A DNA stretch of 60,000 nt from Polytrichum commune (lineage: Eukaryota > Streptophyta > Polytrichopsida > Polytrichales > Polytrichaceae): positions 54,577,554 through 54,637,553 of the forward strand of contig OX485803.1 in NCBI GenBank assembly GCA_950295325.1, given 5' to 3'. Positions 10,995 to 23,329 of the stretch are shown piece after piece. The notes beneath the pieces are model-generated. The model searched no databases and was not told where the DNA came from. It saw nothing but the letters and a program-made list of their open reading frames with translations. How positions within the stretch are numbered: the first letter of the stretch is position 1; every line of letters starts with the position of its first letter. A program made the translations under genes and the position numbers.

Positions 10995-11505
10995 GGATTT
11001 AATTCCTTTGACGAGTTTGTTCTACAAATGGTTGTAATGTACAAGTGTCAGTGATGACATTTCTAAGCTACACTAAATATGATATTTAGTGTCATATGGT
11101 ATTTGATGTCACTATGGTAACTTTTCGGATGACACTGATGAATAAGTGAACAACTACTGTAATGGATGATGGATGAGTTTATCCATTGGCCAAAACCCTA
11201 TTTCCACTTGTCAGCAACTCATGATGAAATATTGTTATATATGATTGAAATTTGGATGAAAAGTCACTTGATAAGTGAGTAATTCCAACACTGTAAATCT
11301 ATAATCCCCCACAAAATTTACGAGGAATCACAAATAATGTTGGGTTAACATTTAGCGTTGGTGACACTATACCGCAGTTTACAATTAGTATTGAGCAAGA
11401 TGATTTGAATTGGTGACACTAAATATGATATTTAGTGTAGCTTATCATTGGGCAAAATACAACCGATGGTTTTGAGCAATTATTGGATGTCAAAAGAGAA
11501 CGACT
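10995..11505 (-). pseudogene. Partial duplicate of the histidine kinase 3' end, split by a MITE
   Basis: 10995-11070 matches the kinase 3' UTR at 11551-11625, sharing 'ACAAATGGTTGTAATGTACA'. 11438-11505 matches the last codons of the kinase at about 11631-11697, sharing 'GGGCAAAATA' and 'CAATTGCTGAATGTCAAAAG' with changes. The 367-bp MITE at 11071-11437 separates the halves. The copy covers only the gene end and cannot encode a product. Confidence 0.85.
11071..11437. mobile_element. 367-bp MITE with palindromic CACTA-starting TIRs
   Basis: The 24-bp terminal inverted repeats, 'CACTAAATATGATATTTAGT' plus GTCA, match with one mismatch and are themselves palindromes. The flanks are TA on both sides (11069-11070 and 11438-11439). 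The paralogous unsplit sequence at 11619-11640 (TAAGATAGCTTA) fits a single TA at the target. The ends begin CACTA, as in En/Spm elements, but those usually give 3-bp duplications. A TA duplication fits Tc1/mariner-type MITEs, so the superfamily is open. Confidence 0.8.
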
Positions 11506-11617
11506 AGAAGTCCACCCAACATCTATTATTAAATTCTGCTTGAATGAATGGATTGAATCTCTTTGACAAGTTTGTTTAACAAATGGTTGTAATGTACAAG
11601 TGCCAGTAATGACCTTT

Positions 11618-14600
11618 CTAAGATAGCTTACTGGTGGGCAAAATATGACCAATGGTTTTCAGCAATTGCTGAATGTCAAAAGGTTTGCCAAGGTATCCAT
11701 CCATTCCATGCTTTAGACATATGTCTTGGTACCCCTGAATGGCGTGTGCAGTTAGCCCTAGAACAGGCATCTGAATCCATCCGTGCTCCCTTTCCGCCTT
11801 CCGTATCAACTCGGTTGCATGTAACCCATCCATCACAGGCATCTGCACAAATCATCAACGATCATGTGAGAGGGGTCTAATGAATCACATCCCCAAAGAT
11901 GCAATTAATCTGCAACATCCCTTGCAATTAAGGTAAGTGGGTCTAATTGGGTCACTCATCTGAAACAAACACCTGTAATTGAGTGGTGTGTTGTTAGGTG
12001 TAGATCTAAATATGGATACCCAAAAAAAATATGTCTTTAAGAGAGATTCAACTGCGTGCTCAAAATCCGTTGACCATTCTAAGCTCAATAGTTGACATAA
12101 TTGAGGGGACCTATAAGATCTAATGAGGAAGAGAATCTTCACTTTGATGACGGATGAGATAATTAAGTTAGCTCCAAAAATTATCAGGAAAAATGGCTAC
12201 AGGGGTGATTTGGATTAGCTCATCATCTTTCACTAATTGCGTGTTTCAAATCCTATGAGAAGTAGGTGCAGAGCTAAAAGTGTCTGTTTAAGACTCGCTT
12301 ACCTCAGGGTTAAGATTACTAATCTAGACCCTGTTCAACTTACAGTATGGGACAGACTGAGGTGGAAAGGAAAACATGGAAGTAGAGGCTGAGACAATAC
12401 CTGAACATCCATGAGAACAAGGTCAAAGTCGTCGTGTCGTAAACACACAGTATCCAGTGCTTGCTTGCCATCACCAACAACGGTGACACTATGCCCATGT
12501 TTCTGGAGCTGCCTACTTGCAACTTTCTGATTTATGGTGTTGTCCTCAGCTAAAAGTATCCTCAATTGGACTTTATCAGCTAACAACTTCTCTATCTCTA
12601 CAGACGATCCCCTACTCAGCTCTGCTGGCGAAGTTGACAACTCCTCACTATTCATTACATCAGTTTCTGGTACTAAACCTAAATCTAATCCAGTTGTGGT
12701 CCCTCGCTCTGAATGTAAACTCCTGTTATGATTTAGCAATTCAGGTAATACTGCCAATGATCCAGCTCTTGTATAGTTTGTAGTGATACTAGGTCTCACA
12801 GAATTGTCCAGGGCTGATTGTCCAGTGGTTTCACTGCTTAATAAGCCTCCACAATTATCACTACCATTCCCATTCGATGGCTTCTTGTTGGAGTGCTTGA
12901 ATAAGCTTTGGCTGGCGATGGTTGAGTCAGAGGTCACCACGTATATGCCATACTCAGGCTCTTTGGATGGTTCAAAATCTGAGCCAGAACCATGTTGGGC
13001 ACTAGGAGGAACAATCGTTTTGAGGTCAAAATTTTGATTTGAGCTTTGAGTAAGAGTACTGGATCTTTTCCTGCCATCTAATAAATTGACAGAAGCCGAT
13101 TCTTCTACCCTTGCTGGTGGCGAGATGCTTCCCTCCCTCTCTGGATGAGTTGGAGCAAAGGCATCTATCACAATTACTGTGCTGTCTGGGCCCTCCCACA
13201 TCCCTCCTGGGTCACTTGAAGAGTGGACTCTTGATGTTGATGAATGATTTGAAGTTCGACTCAGGGGCTCTGGCTGTCGCAGCCAGGAGTTACTTTCAGA
13301 GCCAGATGGATTAAATATCAAGCCACCCATTAGGCTCCACGGTTGGGGTTTAACCTTGCCTGAGAACAAGAAATGCAATGTAAGAAAAGGCTAGAGGGAA
13401 GCACATTAAGGTAGACATGTCTTATCCAAACACCAGCCTTATTCAAACACCAACTTTTTGGGTGCAAAATCGTTCAATATTCTCCTAAAAAGAACACTTC
13501 CAGTATTAGTCTAAGGATCAATACGACGGCTCATCAATGGGGATACCCAAAATGACAATTCTCAACGCACGCTAGTCTACCATAGCCACCATATTCTGAG
13601 CTCTTATTATTCCATGCACTTGCTTTCATTTGATGAAAAAATCAAAACATCAACAACTTCCCAACACACTAGGAATGACTGTCTCATCCTTCTGGCCCTT
13701 CAAACAAACTTAAATGAAACAAACTTACTTTAATATACCGCTAATCAGCAAGAGAATGGAGAAATGACACAATATATGAAGCTGTCTTTTGCATATCCAG
13801 CTTTCCAAACAAGAAATTGATCCAGAACGTCAAACAACACAATTCTCAAACCACAGCCACTTCAAGGTAATGTTTTCAACCCTGTGCTCTAGGCATCTTC
13901 TGATCCATACCAATTTCAGGAAAGATGAGACAAGCTAGTAGATGAGAGACAGACCTGAAACCAAATTGGAGGAAGATTCTCCAAAACTTCCTTTGCCACT
14001 GCTAACTGAAAGTGGCAGCCAAAAGCAGAATGTACTACCCTTCCCCAATTCACTTTGTGCCCATATTTTTCCTCCTAAGAGCTCTATGAATCTGCACAGA
14101 TAAATATTAAATTCATAATATGTTGACCCTGACCCATTTACACCAAAGTACACGCAAAGACAGTCTGTAGTGTCCAAGAGCCTCTATGCTTGCAATATAA
14201 GGCATAGAAGAAATCATTGCACTGAGGAAGTCGAAACTACGGTTAAAGAGATCTCGACTTTGTGACCAAAAACAAAAGAATCCAATACAAAAGTAACAGA
14301 CGCCCAATTTGAGATTACATTGATTACTCTTGTAGTCTCGGGAAGACACAGATTAGTTACCTTTGAACTATACAGAGGCCAAGTCCGGTTCCACCATAAA
14401 GACGAGAAGTAGATGCATCAGCCTGCGTGAAGGGCTTAAACATATCTTGTAGTTTCTCCTGGCTTATTCCAATCCCAGTATCACGAATCTCAAATTGTAT
14501 GCGAATGTTCTCGAGCAGTTGAGGTTGCACAGTGTTTTCACCTACCAGCCTCTTGGCAACAGATCCAGCCACTTTCTTGCTGTCTCCTGATCATTCACCC

Positions 14601-17600
14601 ACATTGACAACAATTCAGCAGGAGAAACCTTGAGGTAACAACATATAGCCTACTTAATGATCCCTCTGACAATTTTAGGAAGTGCTGACGTTCAGAAGAA
14701 ATTCTTCCTACCATTATCGATGCTGTGGGATTGATGTTCTCTGGCTGAAGCTGAGCTCTGCTGATCAGTAATCATTGTAACATGTACCGATACCGATCCT
14801 GTGTGAGTGAACTTCAACGCATTTCCCACTGCAACACACACATGAAAACCAAGATTTAGGTTTTTCCAGTTTAAATTTCATATCACTGGGGATGACATTT
14901 CTCTAGTCTGTTTCTCAATACATAAAAAAATATTGACAAGACGTGCCCTTCCTGCAAAGGGTAGAGTGCTGTAAAGGTAGAGTGCTGCAGAGGGCACCCC
15001 ATGTCTCATTGCCCTTAGTTCCTTAAGGTACCATGAAGACCCTATGGACCGGGGCGTACATGACATACAAGCAATCATATTTTAAGGCTGTTGCAGGGAA
15101 TCTAAAGGGTTGGCCCCACCAGTTTGTTTGGGTTTGCCATAATAGACAATGAGCGAGTAAATGCCAATAACATTGAACTGAACAAACCTGTTTTCTGTCA
15201 AAAATCAAGTAGACCTGCGATGGGATATAAGAAACAAACCATATTTGCACTGAGATGGTGAACAGTACAGGAATTCCACCTCTCTTATTCCAGGGCATTC
15301 CCATCGTGATTCTTAGAACAGAGAACATGTGCAATTGCCTGAGTAATGTTCAGTGGTGAGCGTTAGGAAGGTGCACTAATCATCTGATTTAGTGTGGCCC
15401 ACACTAACTGTCTTGCAATCACTGGGTGGCAACGAGGGTGCCACAAGATACTTGGTGCTACCTATCAAGTTATGAAGACCACTCTAATTAACATGACACA
15501 CCAATTTAACTGCCACACTAAATCAGATGTTTAGAGTAGTGAGATTAGTGGGTTGCAGTAGGACACAACCCAAGAGAATGGCAGGCGGAGAGGGATGGGT
15601 TCACTGCTTCCCCTGCACACACAGAAGAGGTTTGTACATGGAAAATGGTGAGTAAGAATCAAACCTAGATTCAACAAGCATTGTTGAAGCTTTCCAACAT
15701 CTCCTACAAACGAGGTCGGTACACTCTTATCCACCTCCCACCACAACTTGAGGCCCTGCTCTTGCGCTCTCGCTTGTAGCATGCGGAATGTGCTCGAGAC
15801 CATTTTCCGAATGTTGAAGGGCACTGTTTCAAGCTCAAGCCGGCCGGCCTCAATCTTTGCAAGGTCCAGCACACTGTTGATGATGTGAAGGAGCAAATCT
15901 GCACACTCCTTCACAGAAACCAAGCTCTCCCTCTGGTCATCCGTGAGTTCAGACTCCAGAACCAGTGCAGTCAATCCCATGACTCCATGAATAGGTGTTC
16001 TGCACGTCATAGAAATCAAACATTCAAATTAAGAATCAGACAGTCATCCTAACCAAACCTTGATCCTACGTAATCTTTCCGAACATACTTTAATACAGAA
16101 AACCCACTGAAGTGAAGTCACATGAGACCTTCTAGTTCACAGATTAAAGTTTGGAGCCAAATAGGGTTAGCTGCCTAAAGCACAAGGGTATGTATAGGTG
16201 TTCTGCACATCATAGAAATAGGACTTCCAATTTTAAAAATCAGACAGTCATCCTATCCAAACCTTGATTCTATGTAACTTTTCCGAGCAAACTTGTCAAG
16301 GAAAACCAACCGAAGTGAAGTCACATAAGACTTTCTAGTTCACAGATTCAGGTTTGCAGCAAAGTAAAGTTAGCTGCCTAAACCATTGCTCTACGGTAAG
16401 TATTCCACAGGTCATCTCGGTCCCTCAACCCTAAACCCTAAATGACAATCACCAAGGATGAGTAGGTTGGGAACAAGGTAGTTACGAGCATTATGTTAAC
16501 ATAAAAGTTGAAAGGTAGATGAACCCATCACTTCCCTTCAGATTTCACTAATGGCAACTGTTTCTGAGTAGGTGATCCTGACATGAAAAGACAAAATTGG
16601 CAGAAGTTGTGGCTGGCATCGCAGCACATCTATCACTTGAAGAGGGCTGAATGGCCAAACAAGAGATTAATTACACAATCCGGGAGCTTGTAAAATAGAA
16701 ACAAAAGAAAATCATAATCATAATCACCTAATTTCATGACTCATGTTAGCCAAAAAATCAGACTTTGCACTGCTAGCCTGCTCAGCGTTCTTCTGTGAGA
16801 TTCGGAGCTCGTCATTTGCTTCACGAAGCTCCAGAGTTCTTGCTTCCACCTGGTTCTCAAGCTCAACATTCATCAGGTGAAGCTTTCGGGTGAGATTTTT
16901 CTTCTCCCTTACTGCAGCAGAAAGTGCGATACCGATCACACCTGTAACAATGATGAACAATTCAACCTGGCCCAACACAAAAAGGATCAAGTCACAAAAC
17001 CATGAGCACATAAGCAACTCGAAATGTCCAACATCGTAACTTACTACTATTCCATGGACTGACCTCAGCATTTTAAAAGCTCCAGAAAATAACCTAATGT
17101 TCAATCCTCCTCTATGGCAAAATTTGGCACCTTCAAGTCCTTGTCCACCAGGAATGGCTTTTTCACAAATGCAAGTTAATTGCAGACATCTAAGCGCAAA
17201 AAGAGATTCAGTGAAGTCGTGCTATTTTATGTAAGGGTCAGCTTGAATGCTAGACTGAAAAGGCCTCGAAATGTGTTACACACTCATAAAAGATTCCCTG
17301 GAATGATCCCAAAATGGAATGTAGGCAAATGGATTATGTGGTCTTACCATACGTACATTTGCTGTACCACATGTAGTCCCCGGATCGTGTAACTACAAGC
17401 ATTTTCAACCTCTCTTACTCGGTTGGGCAAATACTAGGGGTTGACATAACCTGTTTATTCTAGGTCACCAGCCACTAGAATTCCCAATTTCCCAAGATTT
17501 TCAAGGAGAATGCGTGTCAGACTCTCTACTTTCGGTCTAGCTTCAAGATTTGTTAGAACATCAACTTAATAGCCGAATGTTGGCTTATAATATCATGCTC

Positions 17601-18896
17601 AGGAGTCTTGTTAACCTTCTTGGGCTTGTGTAGTTACACCCCTGCACCCTAATGAGCTAGCCCTCTCTTTAGTTGGTACCGGGCCATGTAGTATTTTTTA
17701 AGGACCCTGTACCCCCAAAAGAATCATCCTTAGGATATCCGAATTAACCACCCGGAGATTCCATAGGCTACTCATCAAGAATGTTATAAAAGTGTTGTGA
17801 GTCGAAATCAAAACTGGAAAATAAGGAAGTGAATCGGACCTGAATAATAAGATCGGGGGCTGCAGGAGCCGGTGACCCTGACAAGACATACACTGATCCC
17901 CGCTCTCGAATGCTCCAGAATGAACAAAAGTAGGCGATGGTCGTCACCGCCAAGCACCAACCCACTCGGTTGAACCGAAATGCGGTGTAAGTGACAATGC
18001 AGAAGCAGAGGTAAGGCAGTGGCCGGAAACTGTTGATGTTGAAGATGAAGATGGGCACCATAAACCCTAAGGTGATGGCAGACACAACAATGCACTCCAA
18101 AACCTTCTCAGGCCTACGCAAGCTGGCCTGACACTTCCAAGCCATCAAGTGCACCACCAAAGGCGAGACCGTGATCATGGCTGACAAGATCCCTAACCAC
18201 CATGTGGACCAAAACCTCCAATACCCATGCCACTCCACCAAAGGGGTGATAGTGATGAGCAGCGTGGTGGCTATGCAATAAACAAAAGAGTCTCCAGAGA
18301 CGATAAGCACATACAGCACTGCTTCGGTGACCGTGTCGATGGTGGGGGTCTTCTTCACTCCACCATTGGTGAGAAATTTCCTTAAGAAAAATGCACCTGT
18401 GTGACTTTGCAAGGTTTCTAAAAAAGCCACAGGAAGCATAACCATGGTGTTGAGTGTAGAAAAATGCAGAGGTCCTCTCCAGATGATGTAAAGGCGGGAA
18501 AAGTAGAGACCAAGGAAGTTGCCCGGGGCTAAGGCGATGCCCCAAACTGCGGTAAGTGCGAGAGAGATTGCATGGGGTAGGTAAAGAGGGAAGGCTATGG
18601 TGAGATGCATCCTTTGTCGGAGAGCTTCCACAGAGCTCTCCCATGTGATGATTACACTGATCATGATGTAAATCACCGTCAAGATGTTGCGTCGCAAGAA
18701 AATGTAAACCTCGAACCGATCCCGAACCTCGAATTGGTCCCGAACCTCGAATCCGCGAACACTGTTGAGGAACTGGGACCTAAGGTGATCTGCGAACGAT
18801 CTCGCAGAGGTTAACAAGCAATATGGATCCGCAACTTCATCTTGTGATGATGATGGCCTAATTTGCAACTCTTGCTGCTGCTGTAGCATGTTGTTG

Positions 18897-18928
<32 letters not shown>

Positions 18929-19000
18929 GGTGGTGGTCATTGATCCGCCGCTCCACCCTAATTGGGAGACTAATTGCCGCGTGACCCTCTGCATCATCAT
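11618..19000 (-). CDS. MASE1-type hybrid histidine kinase, 1132 aa, complete
   Basis: Eight exons join in phase without a break: 17840-19000, 16728-16966, 15665-15999, 14712-14828, 14361-14586, 13955-14091, 12401-13359 and 11618-11842. Residues 1-100 are low-complexity (poly-Thr, poly-Asn, Gln). Residues 104-405 hold about eight membrane segments with a MASE1-like pattern ('[20 protein letters not shown]', 'APGNFLGLY'). A coiled-coil linker spans 408-455. The HisKA box is 'MSHEIRTPIHG' with phospho-acceptor His464. The HATPase has an N box 'GNALKFT' (580), 'DTGIGI' (653), an F region and 'GGTGLGL' (682). A long Ser-rich linker follows, then a receiver domain 1004-1132 with Asp1010/1011 region, phospho-Asp1056, Thr1089 and Lys1111. 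All catalytic residues are present. It should be a membrane phosphorelay sensor that passes phosphate to HPt proteins; its ligand is unknown. MASE1 is known from bacterial sensors and is not in Arabidopsis kinases. Confidence 0.93.
15374..15541. mobile_element. Small hairpin MITE in a histidine kinase intron
   Basis: Perfect 17-bp inverted repeats, 'CATCTGATTTAGTGTGG' (15381-15397) and its complement (15513-15529), lie inside imperfect outer ends beginning CACTA and ending TAGTG. The element is about 168 bp, non-coding, and lies in the intron between exons 3 and 4. No convincing target duplication is seen. Confidence 0.6.
15991..16390. repeat. About 203-bp tandem duplication spanning the exon 3 splice acceptor
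   Basis: Copy 1 starts at 15991 and copy 2 at about 16194. Both open with 'ATAGGTGTTCTGCAC.TCAT' and share 'AATCAGACAGTCATCCTA' and 'GAAGTGAAGTCACAT'. On the gene strand this duplicates the 3' splice site and the first bases of exon 3 (TGCAG|AACACCTAT). Confidence 0.88.
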
Positions 19001-19200
19001 AATTGTAGGTGCAGCAGCGTTCCATAAGATTCACACCTGCTCCCACTTGAACCTGAGTTCGTGATTAACTCTTCGACACTATGCGACGTAGAAGAAGAAG
19101 AGGAAGAAGAAGAAGAAGAATCTCTCAAGAGCCTTCGAAGAAACTGGACCTCCTCATACCAGTACCACCGAGTAGTACGAAACTTGATCTTCTCTGTCAT
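18997..19200 (-). promoter_or_regulatory. Upstream ORF overlapping the histidine kinase start
   Basis: A 67-codon frame in the presumed 5' leader starts at 19200 ('MTEKIKFRTTRWYWYEEVQF'), runs through a poly-Ser stretch encoded by the GAA/TTC microsatellite (19092-19122), and stops with TGA at 18997. That stop overlaps the kinase ATG (19000-18998) as ATGA. If the leader is transcribed unspliced, the arrangement would favour termination-reinitiation control. The transcription start is not known. Confidence 0.4.
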
Positions 19201-19914
19201 GAAATTAGTTTTGGGCTTACTCAGTACTCCGGATACTCAAGCTCACAATTCGTCACTAATGCCACTAGAACTAACAACAGTGATGACAAATACAGCGACA
19301 ACAACCTAGAATCAGGTCATAAGGCTAGCACCACAGTATTCAACCGAGCAGGAAATCCACAGGTATATTGGAGTATTCTAAAGCTGCCTGTCAAGCTCAC
19401 ATGACTCAACCCAAAGGTCGGCAAAGGAGGATCAATCAATCTCAGCCATCAAATTATGCTTCCTTCACTCTGCTAAGTTAGACTTGCTCGGAAACTTGGC
19501 GAACTAATCCACTCCAAGGGACCTAGACACCGAGATCTTCTTCACAGGCTGAGTAATTTCCTTGTAAATGCCCCATCCTCCAGTCACTACTAACTTATTC
19601 CATATGCACCTTCCAAGTTCAACCCCAATTGTGAGCTAAAGGTGGGTTGACAACTTTTGGTAAGCAGGCAACAAGTCAGAGCAGAGTAGGCAGCGTATAA
19701 ACATGAACTCGGTGAATGCTGCTTGTAATTCCTGGAATGTGAATGGAGTCTGCAAGCCTGGATGAACCGCGGAAATCGTGAGGATGCAATGAATCCAAAC
19801 GAAGGAAGCCAAAGGATGCGGCGAATCGTGCGCGGTAATGCCAAAAGGTGAGGATGTTCCAGTACCCAGGTAGAGAGAGACTCGCATGCAGCGGCGCTTT
19901 ACGAGACTCACTCG
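19201..19914. other. Upstream region of the histidine kinase gene
   Basis: This should hold the promoter of the minus-strand kinase. I see no clear TATA box and no credible gene; the short frames on both strands have no motifs. Confidence 0.4.
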
Positions 19915-21560
19915 GCACCGTGACGGTGCTCGCTCTCTCTCTTTGCGTCAGCAGCTGCCACTGGAGCGCCTCATGCGCCCCACCGCAGCTGCGATCTGGG
20001 CCGTCGAAGCGCCCCAGGGGAATCGACGGTGAAGGGAGGAGGCGGGCAGCCCCGGAGGCTCACGCGCGGGCAGGTCGTCGGGCAGGGGGCGGACACGGGC
20101 TCCCAGCAGCTCTGACGGAGATCTTCAGTGGGGCCCACGGAGGCAGCTGTCCTCCCAGGCTAAGAGGGTGGGCCCGGGATGCCCCCAACAGCTTCAAGGA
20201 ATATTGTTGTGGCTTTCCATATTTATTTTACCTCTACAGTAGCACTAAACCATGATCATTTAGGCTTTAGGAGAACCATTGAACCCTTGCCATGAGATTA
20301 CAGTACTCAAACTACGGAATTGAAGAATAGATTTATCACCATTTGAATACATCCATGTCTCATTTCACAAGTTATGAGATTTGGGGCCACTTCACACACG
20401 AGCCAAGAGCCGAGACCATGGAATTGTGAGAGCCCAAAAGAAAGTGTCCGAATGCCGTCCCAAGACACTTCCAAAACCATGTAATGTGGTCACAGATCCT
20501 CACGTGTAGTGTGAAGCCATATGTGACCGGGAACCCTCAACCAAATGCTATTTCGATGAATCTCTATTTCAACGAATCTCTATTCATGTGGGTCCTCACA
20601 CATGATAAAATAGAATAAATCAACAGTTGTGAGCGTTCGGAGTGCCATGGTCTCCCGGTTTTGTGTTAGGTCTACCTCCAAGAGGCGGTTTTTGAAAATA
20701 GTCCAAGTGACCATGAAGCCATGATCCATTCGATGCCATGTAGGAATCCATGTGGACTTGACATCCATCTTGCATTCACATACGTTGTTGGTCCCTCAAG
20801 CGTAGTGTGAAGTAGCGAACGTGGACGGCGGGCTCCACCTTTTCCACCAATGAGAGTGGTCGAAGCCTAATGATCACGGGCTCTCAGTCTCGTGCTATGA
20901 TCGGGGAGAACCGGCAGTTAGTTGCAAATGAACCGGTTGAGTTTGAGAAATAACCGGTTAACATTCAAGACTGCAGGAAAATTACCGATCATTTTGGAGG
21001 AATCTATAGAATATACCTCAATTTAATAAAGGAAAACCGGAGGATGTCAACCTGTAACCGGTTGCACTTGCAAACGCTAGGATCTCAGCCGGTTATGCCT
21101 AAAAATCTCCCCGATCACTGGTCTCGTGTGTGAAGTGACCCTTAATAGATGCAAGAAACCACCTCATGCTAGTCGCATGTTTCTCATATCCTAGGCGAAG
21201 TAGCCAGCTTGGAAAAATGTAACCATTTAATAAGTCCCATGTACCACCCTTGAGCCTATCAACTTCAGTTTGGCCCAAGTAGCTCCCCCTTGAAGCTTAT
21301 TGGGAGTAGCCCGGGCCCACCCCCTTAGCCTGGGGGGAGAGCTGCCCTCCGTGGGCCCCACTGTATAGCTTCGTCAGAGTTGTTGGGAGCCCGTGGGCCC
21401 CCCTGCCCGCCTCCTGCCCGCCCGTGGGCCCCTGGGGCTGCCCGTCTCCTCCAGTCATCATCGGTTCCCCTAAGGGCACTTTCATGGTCTAGATTGGAAC
21501 TGCACTTGGGCTCATGAGGCGGTCTAGTGACATGGCTACACCCTTCCTTCATTGGGAGGG
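19915..21560. mobile_element. Long-TIR, GC-rich non-autonomous DNA element
   Basis: The segment about 19966-20200 is the inverted counterpart of about 21295-21525. Shared blocks are 'CGCCTCATG', 'GGAGGCGGGCAG', 'CAGTGGGGCCCACGGAGG', 'CAGGCTAAG' and 'GGTGGGCCCGGG'. Homology weakens outward to about 19915 and 21560. The TIRs are about 230 bp or more, much more GC-rich than their surroundings, and enclose about 1.1 kb of non-coding sequence that includes another small element. Long TIRs suggest a Mutator-like element. No target duplication could be fixed. Confidence 0.75.
20899..21115. mobile_element. 217-bp ACCGGTT-rich MITE, copy A, nested
   Basis: Perfect 11-bp inverted ends (GATCGGGGAGA at 20899-20909, TCTCCCCGATC at 21105-21115) flank a sequence containing 'AACCGGTTGAGTTTGAGAAA' and several ACCGGTT motifs. 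It lies inside the long-TIR element. Related copies without good ends lie at 23330 (+) and 24245 (-). Confidence 0.7.
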
Positions 21561-23329
21561 TGCAATCCATAGTTGGTTCTTATTTGCAACACTATTATAG
21601 GGATTATGAGTGTGACTAAGGGTGAGTTTCCATGTATGTTTCTTGGCCCACGACAAATGCAGATGGAATATGGTGGGGTACGGACGGTTTACATGTGCCC
21701 ACCAACTAATGTTGTTTTGAAGTCTGTAGTAGGCGCATGGAAGTCTAGTGGCCCCTAGTCACGGCCCTCCACATTCTAGTAGGCAACCAAAATGTGATTG
21801 TTTACTTGCTTCTGTTATCTTCGTGAGAACACATCTTACCCATTATTATTTAAGATCTAGTGGGTGAATGATGGACATGGAAAGTCACCCTCTCTAACAT
21901 TCCATACTTGTCTATAACACTTGTTCTCAATGTGCTAGTAATTGTAATACTAGAACCAAAATTATTATGGAAAATAGATTGATGTTGTGAATAAGTAAGA
22001 AGAACTTGTATTTAGGTAGTTCCAAACTTTTGATGGGTTCGAACATGAGCAAACAAATTTTGGAAATGTGAACACTTGTGCTTCAATTGTTGTTATTTGT
22101 ACTTGCGTTATAGTCATTAATGTACCTAATTATATATAAAAGGATTGTGGACATGATGTGTGTGGATATTTGACATCATTGTGGAGGTATAAAAGTGGGG
22201 CCCATGCAGTGGCAATTTAGTCCCAAATGGCAAAAAAATCCAATATTATCTAAATACTTGTCAGAGACACACTCACGTAGCTCCACGTGTGAAAAAGTGA
22301 AATTGACTCTATCTCAGTAACTTGGAACCTTGAAATCGACACAATAAATCACTCTATGTATCAAAAGGTCACACTAATTACCCTATTTAGATGTAGAGCC
22401 CAAGGATTGCTATTTGTAGTATAATGGAATGCCTAAAGGGGAGAGCGTTTCCATAGGTGGGCGCATTAGTAAAGGATGGGGTCAACTTGAGGCTAGTAGA
22501 CATACCCGTAGGAACATCTGACTTAAAAGGCCTCCCACTGCATAAAGCAAAAATGCATTCCATTGCCTATAATTGCATCGGTGCAAGTGCAATGCATTGT
22601 TGCAGCCTTATGAGGCATGATTCCGCTATGGGAGGAATTGATATTAAAGAAGGATAACATGTAGGTGTACTTTAATATGCCAAAATAAGACTTGAATTGA
22701 GATTAGAAACCAAGTCGGAAAACTTTTGCTAGACTTCATTTAGTATTAATCAACATTAGTTATATGGAAACATATTTTTATTGCACATCGATGATAGGTG
22801 TTGGAAAATGAAATCCTCATTTAACCTCAATTTAGTGGATGGCATGGAGTGACTTTGTAGGTAAGATAGAAAGCCTTAGGCTCTTCACTTAGAGCCATTC
22901 ACCAAATACTGAAATTGAAGTGAGAATTAGCTGGAATTTTGTGTGACAAACTTTTTGTATTGCGGTTTTGTTTTGATCTTGTTATAGTTTAATATATGTT
23001 TGATCTAGTCCAGACCAATGAACGGGGACAACCAATGGCTAAGGTGGAAATACCATAAACCCTAAACCCCTCACTAGACTCCCTTAAACTGAACACAATA
23101 ATGTTCATTTCCACACAAAACATCACCTAAACCGGTTAACTCATGAATACATTAAACTGTGATTGATGACAATCAATCATGACTAAATTTGGCTACATTG
23201 ATTGTACACACATATCAAGTTGCTAGCCTCGCAATTATTGGTTTCAGAATTGGCACTTCACTATGCTGACAAAAATCTACTGCACGGGTAGAGGGTAGTT
23301 CACGGTTTGTGGTATTTCTACCTTAGTCA
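21561..23329. other. Unassigned intergenic DNA
   Basis: I find no gene or clear repeat. The longest frame (22457-22657, 66 codons) has no recognisable motif. Confidence 0.5.
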
